From: Companilactobacillus kimchii DSM 13961 = JCM 10707
GTDB taxonomy: Bacteria > Bacillota > Bacilli > Lactobacillales > Lactobacillaceae
Reading direction: 5' to 3'
Assembly (NCBI RefSeq): GCF_001435445.1
Contig: NZ_AZDH01000005.1
Coordinates: 62,001 to 126,000 of the forward strand
DNA: 64,000 nt
In this document: positions 42,156-49,564 of the stretch, in pieces
How the letters are laid out: each line of letters begins with the position of its first letter
Numbering within the stretch: position 1 is the first letter of the stretch
The notes under the pieces: generated by a model
What the model was told of the DNA's origin: nothing
Seen by the model: the letters and a program-made list of their open reading frames with translations, nothing else
Database searches by the model: none
Program-made: the position numbers and the translations under genes

Positions 42156-44468
42156 ATGACAGATAAATCTATGGTTAATGAACTAGACGAAAAAAAGCTT
42201 GAACAAGCACATTTAGAAGATGTGGTTGGAAAGATTAAAAAGTCTGAGGGCCAACTCCGTGAACACATGGAAGTTGCTGAAGAAGATTTAAAAGTTATCA
42301 ATAATGCTTTTGATGACATTCACTTAGGCATGGATGGAGACTCAATCTCTATGGATGCCGCACTTTCTATTCATCAGCAACAACAGATGTTGGACGAAAG
42401 AAACAATAGTTGGCAACAATCCAAACAACGTTTGGGTATTTTGAAGAAGTTGGAAAAGAATCCATTCTTCGCCCGCTTAGATTTCCAAGAAAAAGGAGAA
42501 CCTAAGAAGGAAACTGTTTATATCGGTTTAAGTTCTTTTACTGATAAAAACGATCATTTCTTAGTTTACGATTGGCGTGCTCCGATTTCTTCGATTTACT
42601 ACGATGGTAAATTGGGAAAAGTCACATATATGACACCCGATGGGGAACAAGAAGTTGATCTCTTTTTGAAGCGTCAATTTCTAGTTGAAAACGGCAAGAT
42701 CAGAGCTTACTTCGATACCCAAGAAACTATCGGTGACCAAATGTTGCTGGAAGTTTTGGACGGTAAATCTTCTACTCATATGAAGGGTATCGTTAAGACA
42801 ATTCAAAAGGAACAAAACAAGATTATTCGTGATACTAAGTCGAAACTTTTGTTTGTTCAAGGTGCCGCCGGCTCTGGTAAGACTTCGGCTATTTTGCAAA
42901 GAATCGCGTTCCTATTATATAGGTATCGTGGAACGTTAACTTCTAGCCAAGTTGTTATGTTCTCACCAAATTCACTTTTCAACGATTATATCAAAGATGT
43001 TTTGCCTGAAATGGGTGAACAGAACATGGTGCAAATGACTTACAAACAATTCTTAGCACGTCGTTTGCCTAATTTGACCGTTGAAAGTTTGGCTCAACAA
43101 TTTGAAACGGTTGTTGATGCTGACAATAAAAATATCGGTAAATTTGTTTCAGATGTTGAATTCTTTAATATTATGACGAATTACAGTAAGTTGTTAGACC
43201 AAAGTGGAATGGCATTCAAGGACATCAAATTTCAAGGGAAAGTCTTCATTTCTAAAGAAAAGATTCAAGAAATCTATTATAGTTACGGTCCCCAATACAA
43301 TTTGGGTAATCGACTAGATGCGACCGTTGACCGTTTGATCAAATTACTTCACCGTAAGATTGGTGCAGAAATGCGTTCTAAATGGGTTGCTGAAAGAATT
43401 GAAAACTTGAGTAAGGAACAACTACAGGCACTCTACAGTACAGCTGACCAAGAATTTAAAAATGGTGATGAAGAAAATAGATTTTTGGCTCGTAAGATTG
43501 TCACAGCTATGTTGCAGGGTGTCTACAAGAATATTAAACGTTTGAGATTCTTGAATGTGGCAGCTAACTACTTGAATTTCTTAAAAGCCGTTCCGCAAAT
43601 TACAGATTTAAATAAGTGGGATATTACCGCAGAACAATGGAAGAATTACGTTGATAACTTTGTTAAATCATTTACTAACAAACAAATTTCAATGAATAAT
43701 TTAAGCCCATATTTGTACTTGTATGACTTAGTAACTGGTCGTCATGGTGAATTGGAAATGAAGTTTGTCTTTATGGATGAAATTCAAGATTACACACCAT
43801 TCCAGTTGGCTTATATGAAATTCAAATTCCCACGTGCTCGCTATACCATGTTAGGGGATTTGAATCAGTCGATCTTTACTAAGAAGAACAGTCAAACTCT
43901 GCTTTCTGAAGCTCAAAAATTATTTGACGCTGACGAAACTCGAGTTGTTCAGTTGGTTCACTCATATCGTTCGACAAAACAAATTACGGACTTTACGAAG
44001 GCAATTTTGACAAATGGTCAAAAAATCGAACCATTCAATCGTGATGGGGACTTGCCTAACATGTATTGTGCGAAAGATGAACAGGAATCGTTGCAACAAG
44101 TTAAAGCACAATTGGCTGAAAATGACGAACACAATTTCACAACGGCTATTATTGCCAAAACTTTGGAAGATGCTGAGCATTTACACGATCAACTCAAAGA
44201 AAATGGCGTTAAATCTACTTTGATTCGTTCAGAAAATCAACGTTTAGCCGCTGGAACTATTGTCTTGCCATCATTCTTGGCTAAAGGTTTGGAGTTTGAC
44301 GCAGTTATTATGTGGGATGCTTCAAAGGACAAGTTTTCTGAAGATGAGCAACAGTTAGTTTACACAATTGCTTCACGTGCAATGCACAAGTTGACTATTA
44401 CATCGATCGGTGAATTTTCACAATTACTTCAACGAGTACCAGAAAAGTATTATCAGTTGATGAAATAA
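42156..44468 (+). CDS. helD: RNA polymerase recycling motor HelD
   Basis: A 770-residue superfamily 1 helicase-like ATPase. An N-terminal antiparallel coiled-coil arm covers about 1-90. Walker A is QGAAGSGKTSAILQR near residues 233-247. Motif II is VFMDEIQDYTPFQ near 540-552, and QLVHSYRSTKQI is motif IV-like. HelD rescues stalled RNA polymerase from DNA. UvrD-type DNA helicases are similar, but the N-terminal arm and lack of a full 2B domain favour HelD. The stop is followed by family 2 structured element A. Confidence 0.88.
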   Translation: MTDKSMVNELDEKKLEQAHLEDVVGKIKKSEGQLREHMEVAEEDLKVINNAFDDIHLGMDGDSISMDAALSIHQQQQMLDERNNSWQQSKQRLGILKKLEKNPFFARLDFQEKGEPKKETVYIGLSSFTDKNDHFLVYDWRAPISSIYYDGKLGKVTYMTPDGEQEVDLFLKRQFLVENGKIRAYFDTQETIGDQMLLEVLDGKSSTHMKGIVKTIQKEQNKIIRDTKSKLLFVQGAAGSGKTSAILQRIAFLLYRYRGTLTSSQVVMFSPNSLFNDYIKDVLPEMGEQNMVQMTYKQFLARRLPNLTVESLAQQFETVVDADNKNIGKFVSDVEFFNIMTNYSKLLDQSGMAFKDIKFQGKVFISKEKIQEIYYSYGPQYNLGNRLDATVDRLIKLLHRKIGAEMRSKWVAERIENLSKEQLQALYSTADQEFKNGDEENRFLARKIVTAMLQGVYKNIKRLRFLNVAANYLNFLKAVPQITDLNKWDITAEQWKNYVDNFVKSFTNKQISMNNLSPYLYLYDLVTGRHGELEMKFVFMDEIQDYTPFQLAYMKFKFPRARYTMLGDLNQSIFTKKNSQTLLSEAQKLFDADETRVVQLVHSYRSTKQITDFTKAILTNGQKIEPFNRDGDLPNMYCAKDEQESLQQVKAQLAENDEHNFTTAIIAKTLEDAEHLHDQLKENGVKSTLIRSENQRLAAGTIVLPSFLAKGLEFDAVIMWDASKDKFSEDEQQLVYTIASRAMHKLTITSIGEFSQLLQRVPEKYYQLMK

Positions 44469-44498
44469 CCGAGGTTCTATAGTTTGTTGGGATGGAAG

Positions 44499-44672
44499 AT
44501 GCCGTCCTCCGCGGAATTTGGGAATGCATTGGAACGCCATGGGCACGATTTGAAACTAATTATTTTACACTTCGTGCAAAATAATGGATTTCCAAAGTCG
44601 GCCTTATTGTAACCGGCAAAGCCGGTAACAATAATTTCATAGCTGAACGCATTCCCAATTTCCGCTCCAGAC
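44499..44672 (+). ncRNA. Family 2 structured element, copy A (3' of helD)
   Basis: Starts ATGCCGTCCTCCGC. The outer stem is GGAATTTGGGAATGC with GCATTCCCAATTTCC (44513-44527 and 44649-44663, nearly perfect). Hairpin 2 pairs ATTATTTTACAC with GTGCAAAATAAT. Hairpin 3 pairs TTATTGTAACCGGC with GCCGGTAACAATAA. Between the stems are strips shared with copy B: GGAACGCCATGGGC, GTCGGCC and TCATAGCTGA. The element lies 30 bases after the helD stop, in the same orientation. Confidence 0.65.
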
Positions 44673-45034
44673 TGAATAACGAGTTTTATCCTTTATCTCA
44701 ATTAATTCGAAAATTAAAGTGGCATCTATTTTGAAATGTAAATCTCTATTTTTTAACAGGGATTGAAATTCAGAATAGGTGCTATTATTTTGGAATAAAA
44801 TTTGGAAGATCAAACTTATATAGAATTCAAATTTAGTGCTGAACGTATTCCAAAATTTCTTTTAGGACTGAATAACGAATTTTATCCTTATATCTTAATC
44901 AATTCAGAAATCAAAATAGCATCTATTCTGGAATACTGACCTCTGCTTTTTAGCAGGGATTGGAATTCAGAATAGATGCTATTATTTTGGATTAAAAATT
45001 TAGAATATTAAATTTCAATAGAACTAACATTTAG
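44642..45034. repeat. Two tandem copies of a 196-nt unit
   Basis: 44642-44837 and 44838-45034 align at a constant offset of about 196 bases. Shared landmarks are GCTGAACG, GACTGAATAACGA and GCTATTATTTTGGA. The copies are clearly diverged. The first copy begins inside the outer stem of element A, so the unit partly overlaps family 2 sequence. Confidence 0.7.
44919..44990. terminator. Large hairpin in tandem unit 2, terminator-like
   Basis: AATAGCATCTATTCTG pairs perfectly over 16 bp with CAGAATAGATGCTATT. Inside is a second small hairpin, CTGC-TTTTTA-GCAG. ATTTT follows. Unit 1 has the same fold, weakened by wobbles and mismatches (about 44730-44790). It could end transcription in either direction. 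Confidence 0.6.
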
Positions 45035-45202
45035 ACCGGAGCAACAAGAAAATTGGCTCAGCCATGAAGTTTATCTTAGCAATTTATTGCTTAGATAAAG
45101 GCCGAACTTGAAGATCCATGAATTTGCACAAAGTGCAAATTTATTAGCTTCCAGTCGGCCCATGGCGTTCCAGCCAAATTTTCTTGTTGCGGAGGACGGC
45201 AT
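45032..45202 (-). ncRNA. Family 2 structured element, copy B (3' of small membrane protein gene)
   Basis: Read on the minus strand it starts ATGCCGTCCTCCGC, as copy A does. The outer stem is GCAACAAGAAAATTTGGCT with AGCCAATTTTCTTGTTGC, quite different from copy A. Hairpin 2 pairs AATTTGCAC with GTGCAAATT. Hairpin 3 pairs TTTATCTTAGCAAT with ATTGCTAAGATAAA. The strips GGAACGCCATGGGC, GTTCGGCC and TCATGGCTGA are kept. It follows the small membrane protein gene by 40 bases in its orientation. Confidence 0.65.
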
Positions 45203-45242
45203 ACTTAACTAACAATAACAATAACTACACCGTCTAAAATCA

Positions 45243-45482
45243 CTAGTTGTTCTTAATAATATCCTTAAAGAAGTCAACAGTAATATCGAATAATGGCTTT
45301 AAAATAGCTAAGATTAATAACAATAAATCCACAAACAATAACTGAACTAACCATGTGACTGACATATTAGTTGTGAAGTGGAAGTAAAGTGCAAATAATC
45401 CTAGGAATACTGCCACGAAAACAAAAATGTAAGTAATCGCTAGTCTTGTGATTCTTTCTGAATTTGTTTCTTTATTTTCCAT
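45243..45482 (-). CDS. Small two-helix membrane protein
   Basis: 79 residues, unknown function. Two hydrophobic segments are at about 14-35 and 43-65, with a charged N-terminus (MENKETNSERITR) and a KDIIKNN tail. A strong GAGGGGG site precedes the ATG at 45482. It is monocistronic, and family 2 element B lies directly downstream. Nothing in the sequence points to a toxin, bacteriocin or transporter subunit. Confidence 0.65.
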   Translation of the reverse strand: MENKETNSERITRLAITYIFVFVAVFLGLFALYFHFTTNMSVTWLVQLLFVDLLLLILAILKPLFDITVDFFKDIIKNN

Positions 45483-45662
45483 GGCTTTTTCCCCCTCAAA
45501 TATAAATAAATAGTTTAATTGTTAACGCTTACATTATAACATTTTAGGGCTTTGCATGTATATTTTCTAAAATATTTAAAGGATTAAAAACTTGCACTCA
45601 ACCTTTCGAAATAGGTATAGTTGAGAGTATTGTAATTGAAAATTTTGATTGGAAGTGAGAGA

Positions 45663-46661
45663 GTGACCCAGTCAACTTACTGGAATCGCATTGCCGAAAA
45701 AGCTAAGAAGGAAAATCGTCCTTTCTTCAGTTTGGCACCAATGGAGGCTGTAACCGGATCAGTCTTTAGAAGAGTAGTTCAAAAAGCTGCTGCTCCGGAT
45801 GTATTTTATACTGAATTTACTAATGCTTTAGCTATTAATCATCCTTTGGCTAAAGAAGCAACTAAGGGAAGATTGTATATTGACCCTAAAGAGGACCCTA
45901 AACCAATTGTTCAACTATGGGGTAACTCTGGTGAAGATTTCGCCAAAGCAGCTGTAGAAGTCAAAAAGCAAGGTTATGAGGCAATTGACATCAACACTGG
46001 TTGTCCTGATATTGCCGTAATCAAAAATCATAGTGGAAGTGACTTAATTCGTCATTTTGATACCGCCAAAGAAGTTATCGAGGGCGCTCGTGAAGCTGGA
46101 TTACCAGTCAGTGTCAAAACTCGTTTAGGCTTCAGTGAAATTTCTGAATATAAGGAATGGATTCCTTTCTTATTGGAACAACAAGTTCCCGTTTTAACAG
46201 TTCATGTCAGAACTAAGGAAGAAATGAGTAAAGTTCCGGCTCACTATGAGTTGATCGACGATTTAGTTAAGATGCGTGATGAAATTGCACCAGATACGTT
46301 GTTGCAAATTAATGGTGACATTATGAATTATCAAGAAGGAATCAAATTAGCTCAAGAACATCCTGGTGTGGATGGAATTATGATTGGACGAGGAATTTTC
46401 TCTGATCCATTTGCCTTTGAAAAAGAACCACAACAACATTCAAGTACTGAACTCTTGAATTTGTTGCGTTACCAACTTGATTTGTACGATGAATTTGTGG
46501 CTAAAGGAATTCCTGGTCATTTTGCACCATTGCAACGTTTCTTCAAGATTTATGTTCGTGGAATGAAACATGCTGCTGAAATTAGAAATGATTTGATGCA
46601 AACTAAGACAACTGATGATGCCCGTAAAGTTATTGATAAAATTGAGAATAATGGATACTAA
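45663..46661 (+). CDS. dus: tRNA-dihydrouridine synthase
   Basis: A 332-residue flavin enzyme that reduces uridines in tRNA. The FMN-binding TIM barrel starts FSLAPMEAVTGSVFRR. The catalytic Cys is in INTGCPDIAV near residue 110, and NGDIMNYQEG plus GVDGIMIGRGIF near 215-250 bind the flavin phosphate. The GTG at 45663 has GGAAGTGA upstream; the longer frame starts at TTG 45636 with no binding site. The stop is followed 4 bases later by structured element R4. Confidence 0.88.
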   Translation: MTQSTYWNRIAEKAKKENRPFFSLAPMEAVTGSVFRRVVQKAAAPDVFYTEFTNALAINHPLAKEATKGRLYIDPKEDPKPIVQLWGNSGEDFAKAAVEVKKQGYEAIDINTGCPDIAVIKNHSGSDLIRHFDTAKEVIEGAREAGLPVSVKTRLGFSEISEYKEWIPFLLEQQVPVLTVHVRTKEEMSKVPAHYELIDDLVKMRDEIAPDTLLQINGDIMNYQEGIKLAQEHPGVDGIMIGRGIFSDPFAFEKEPQQHSSTELLNLLRYQLDLYDEFVAKGIPGHFAPLQRFFKIYVRGMKHAAEIRNDLMQTKTTDDARKVIDKIENNGY

Positions 46662-46665
46662 AAAA

Positions 46666-46786
46666 GAGAGCGGGACATAACATGTTCAGCTTTCGAGCAT
46701 TAAAGGAAATAGGACCAGGTAATCGTATTTTGATTACCTGGTCCTATTTGTTTTAAGCGGAAAAAGTTATGTTATGTTCCACGTTT
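46666..46786 (+). ncRNA. Family 1 structured element, copy R4 (3' of dus)
   Basis: Starts GAGAGCGGGAC four bases after the dus stop. The outer stem is GGGACATAAC with GTTATGTTCC. The conserved strips are TTCAGCTTTCGAGCATT and GCGGAAAAAGTT. The central stem AAATAGGACCAGGTAATC pairs perfectly over 18 bp with its partner around a 7-base loop. The end reads CCACGTTT, as GCTCGTTT in R2 and R3. Confidence 0.65.
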
Positions 46787-46814
46787 ATGCTGCATATATT
46801 GATCAATAAAGCAG

Positions 46815-46903
46815 TTTTGTTTAACTTAATAAGGTTAGAGTGACACGATTCAAACGTTTCGACAATTTAAACAATTTATCATAAGTTGAATCTTTTTGAT
46901 AAA
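46815..46903 (-). pseudogene. 3' fragment of a duplicated GPP34-like gene
   Basis: These 89 bases align without gaps to 47238-47326, the 3' end of the gene at 47244-47879, with 7 mismatches by eye. On the minus strand it still reads QKDSTYDKLFKLSKRL and onwards to the same TAA. Upstream of the fragment the similarity stops abruptly. It is the remnant of a paralogue or of a segmental duplication. Confidence 0.7.
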
Positions 46904-46971
46904 ATTCGTTGCTACAAAACTTACTGCAATGTTATTCTGACGATAAATTGATGAGAGGGAAAACTCGATAT

Positions 46972-47178
46972 ATGAATTCCATGAAAAAATATATATTTTG
47001 GTTAACTGTATCTTTTAGCTTAATTGGCAGTTTCATTAATACATTTCTTCCCGAATTATTTGGGTATAAATTCATGATTATTGTCCAATCATTCCCAATT
47101 GTAGTAAAAATACTAATTCAATTAATTGTACTTGTATTAGTATTTTTAACTTTTCCTTACAAAAACAAGGAGAAATAA
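46972..47178 (+). CDS. Small two-helix membrane protein between duplicated gene ends
   Basis: 68 residues from the ATG at 46972, with two hydrophobic segments at about 5-25 and 33-58 and a Lys-rich end (PYKNKEK). The binding site (AGAGGG, about 12 bases away) is weak, and upstream ATGs at 46951 and 46909 are possible. It lies between the gene fragment at 46815 and the intact gene at 47244, and has a perfect terminator after it. Function unknown; it may not be expressed. Confidence 0.45.
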   Translation: MNSMKKYIFWLTVSFSLIGSFINTFLPELFGYKFMIIVQSFPIVVKILIQLIVLVLVFLTFPYKNKEK

Positions 47179-47211
47179 AACATTCATAGATTATGAAAAT
47201 AGTGAATACTA

Positions 47212-47241
47212 AAAAAGCGAAGTCACGTGACTTCGCTTTTT
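47212..47241. terminator. Bidirectional terminator, perfect 30-bp palindrome
   Basis: AAAAAGCGAAGTCAC is followed directly by its exact reverse complement. It lies between the small membrane ORF and the convergent GPP34-like gene. Confidence 0.85.
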
Positions 47242-47243
47242 GT

Positions 47244-47879
47244 TTAACTTAATAAGGTTAATGTGACACGATTCAAACGTTTCGACAGTTCAAACAATTT
47301 GTCATAAGTTGGGTCTTTTTGATAAAGAGCAATCTTATCTTTCAATTGTTTCTGTTCGAATTGTGAGAAGTAGAATTTCAAGTCGTGGTTACCATAGAGG
47401 GTAGCTAATAAAGCAAAGGCTTCAGGAGAAATTTTATCTGCCGTCAGGATTTCCTTTCGAAGATCAGCTACCAATTCACGTTTTACACTGCGGTTAGGTA
47501 AGTAGTTATTTGTTTTAAAAACTAATCCGGTAACTGCTTTAGTTACATCGACTTTGTTGACGAGTGAGTCACCAATTTCGTTGTAAATGATTCGTGTGAT
47601 TTTTTCATTCGTAGCCATGGCTCTCAAAACATGAGTGACACTTTTACCTTGATTCTTGTTGATGATCTGGAAGAACTCGTTGAGGTACTTCTTGTCGTCA
47701 GGCAAAACTTTGTTAATGATGACACTGTTATCAGTTAGATCGATGATATCGTTTAAAGCTAAATCGAAAAATGAGCTTTCAGCTAGATAGGCACGACGTC
47801 TGGTATTCTTAAAGATTCGGATACTACCTTTTTCATTACACGATAAAATAAAATATTTTTGAGGAATATTTAACTCCAT
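47244..47879 (-). CDS. GPP34 (GOLPH3)-like domain protein, tentative
   Basis: 211 residues, all-helical in character with no membrane segment. The layout resembles GPP34 proteins, which bind phosphoinositides in eukaryotes and are poorly understood in bacteria: an early LAESSFFDLAL helix, a short ITDNSVIINKVLP-type beta hairpin near 50-65, then HVLRAMATNEKITRIIYNEIGDSLV and a final helix-rich half with EAFALLATLYG. I infer this from pattern only. The ATG at 47879 has AAGGAG upstream. It follows an SGNH hydrolase gene by 11 bases in the same operon. Its 3' end is duplicated at 46815-46903. Confidence 0.55.
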   Translation of the reverse strand: MELNIPQKYFILSCNEKGSIRIFKNTRRRAYLAESSFFDLALNDIIDLTDNSVIINKVLPDDKKYLNEFFQIINKNQGKSVTHVLRAMATNEKITRIIYNEIGDSLVNKVDVTKAVTGLVFKTNNYLPNRSVKRELVADLRKEILTADKISPEAFALLATLYGNHDLKFYFSQFEQKQLKDKIALYQKDPTYDKLFELSKRLNRVTLTLLS

Positions 47880-47890
47880 AAAGTGCTCCT

Positions 47891-48472
47891 TCAATTCGAC
47901 ACTAACTCATTTTGTTTGGCCAGTGTGGCTTTAATTTCTGGTATTAATTCGTCTTCTAAAAGATTATAACCTTGTTTGGTAAAGTGCAAACCGTCATTCT
48001 GCAGCAAATCGTTCAGATTAGCGCTATTTGCCATATCGTGAAGCAAATCGATATACGATACGTCTAGTTGTTTACTCAAATGTTCCGTCACCAATTCAAA
48101 TTGGAGTTGGCGAGTCCAAGGTCGTTTAGGATTCTTGCGCCAATCCGCAAATGGTGGAGAAAGTAGAATAACTTTTTGACTGCCTAATGTATCAATCATA
48201 CTCATTAAGTTGGCAGCAAATTTGCCAGGCTTAATTTCATCGTCTACCGAAATATCGTTGATACCAAATCCTAAAATAACGATTCTAGGATCTAATTTTC
48301 TCACGCGATCAACTCGTGTCATAGCATTATTGGTTTTGTAGTCGGCAATCGACATATTAATAACCTCGTAACCTGGAAAGTCTTTGCGAATGCGCTTAGC
48401 CAACGTATCGGTAGCCTTGCCATCGCGTAGACCCATCAGGGTTGAGTCCCCAAATAATACTATTCTCTTCAT
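47891..48472 (-). CDS. SGNH/GDSL hydrolase
   Basis: A 193-residue esterase-fold protein. Block I is FGDSTLMG with the nucleophile Ser10. Block III is GFGINDIS near residue 69 (Gly and Asn of the oxyanion hole). Block V is DGLHFTKQGY near 160-169, with the catalytic Asp and His. No signal peptide, so it acts in the cytosol, perhaps on acyl or acetyl esters, phospholipids or sugars. First gene of a two-gene operon with the GPP34-like protein. GGAAATAAT is a weak binding site. Confidence 0.87.
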   Translation of the reverse strand: MKRIVLFGDSTLMGLRDGKATDTLAKRIRKDFPGYEVINMSIADYKTNNAMTRVDRVRKLDPRIVILGFGINDISVDDEIKPGKFAANLMSMIDTLGSQKVILLSPPFADWRKNPKRPWTRQLQFELVTEHLSKQLDVSYIDLLHDMANSANLNDLLQNDGLHFTKQGYNLLEDELIPEIKATLAKQNELVSN

Positions 48473-48564
48473 ATATTATTTCCTTTTTTAAAAAAGTTCT
48501 ATACTATACTAGAATACCAGAAAATAAATAAAAGTTAATTACTATATTAGGTAGGTTTAACAAT

Positions 48565-49491
48565 ATGCAAAGTTTAGCTAACTATGATGAGTTCTCAAGA
48601 AAAGAGTGGGAAAACTTTCATGGTGAATACAAGAAACAAGCCATTACTGATGGAGAATTGCGGAAGATCAAGTCTTTAGACGATGAAATTTCAATTGATG
48701 ACGTCCGTTCAGTGTATGCTCCGATTCGCCATTTACTACATATTTACTTAAAGAACTATCGCAAATTAACCAAGTTAAAGAATGAATTTTTAAATAATAA
48801 AACACGCAAGGTTCCATTTGTAATAGGTGTTTCCGGTTCAGTTGCTGTGGGTAAGAGTACGACCGCTCGATTGTTGAAGATTATGTTAGAGCGTTCTTAT
48901 CCACAATATAAAGTGGCACAGATGACAACGGATGGTTTTTTGTATCCCAGTAAAATTTTAAAAGAACGTCATTTAATGGATAAAAAGGGATTTCCAGAAA
49001 CATATGATATGTCCAAACTGTTAGATTTCTTAGGTGAAGTCAAAACTCGCGGTGGCAAAATACGATATCCTTTATATTCACATAACATTTATGATATTAT
49101 TCCTGGAAAATACGAAGAGTTAGATAATCCAGATATTTTGATCGTTGAAGGGATAAATGTATTACAATTGCCTCAGAACGAACAGATCTATGTCAGTGAT
49201 TTCTTTGATTTTTCAATTTATATTGATGCAGAGGTCAATGATATTGAGGAATGGTTCTTAAATCGATTTGAGACGCTTTTAGATTTAGCGAGAAATGATC
49301 CTAACAGTTATTACTATCAATTCACTCAGATTCCTGAAACTGAAGCGATGGAAATGGCGAAAAATGTGTGGAATACGATTAATTACCCTAATTTGCGTGA
49401 TTATATCAAGCCAACTATGAACCGAGCTGACCTTATTTTGCACAAATCTGAGGATCACCAGATCGATAAAATTTATCTCAGGAAATATTAA
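48565..49491 (+). CDS. coaA: Pantothenate kinase, type I
   Basis: A 308-residue kinase of the first step in coenzyme A synthesis. Walker A is GVSGSVAVGKSTTARLLKIM from about residue 88. Substrate motifs MTTDGFLYP, KGFPETYD and LYSHNIYDI follow in order, and EGINVLQ near 196 is typical. The length matches the bacterial type I enzyme of about 310 residues. It is divergent from the SGNH gene and monocistronic, with AGGTAGG before the ATG. Confidence 0.95.
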   Translation: MQSLANYDEFSRKEWENFHGEYKKQAITDGELRKIKSLDDEISIDDVRSVYAPIRHLLHIYLKNYRKLTKLKNEFLNNKTRKVPFVIGVSGSVAVGKSTTARLLKIMLERSYPQYKVAQMTTDGFLYPSKILKERHLMDKKGFPETYDMSKLLDFLGEVKTRGGKIRYPLYSHNIYDIIPGKYEELDNPDILIVEGINVLQLPQNEQIYVSDFFDFSIYIDAEVNDIEEWFLNRFETLLDLARNDPNSYYYQFTQIPETEAMEMAKNVWNTINYPNLRDYIKPTMNRADLILHKSEDHQIDKIYLRKY

Positions 49492-49564
49492 GCGTTAACA
49501 ATATATGACATGGAACTAATTTTCGTATACAATAGAATAAATAAAAAAAGTGGGGGAAATTGAT

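Larger units (their letters stand above)
44469..45242. other. 774-bp non-coding repeat-rich region
   Basis: No ORF of note. It contains family 2 element A (plus strand), two tandem copies of a 196-nt unit, each with a large hairpin, and family 2 element B (minus strand). The arrangement is roughly symmetric between convergent genes. Confidence 0.7.

Noticed and set aside
45636-45662. TTG start at 45636 for dus
   Set aside because: It has no ribosome binding site; the GTG at 45663 does.
19048-46786. Family 1 copies as insertion sequences or MITEs
   Set aside because: No transposase, no clear target duplications, and the stems vary by paired changes. A mobile origin cannot be fully excluded, but structure fits better.
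49492-49564. A purine riboswitch before guaA
   Set aside because: The leader is too short and shows no aptamer-like paired stems.
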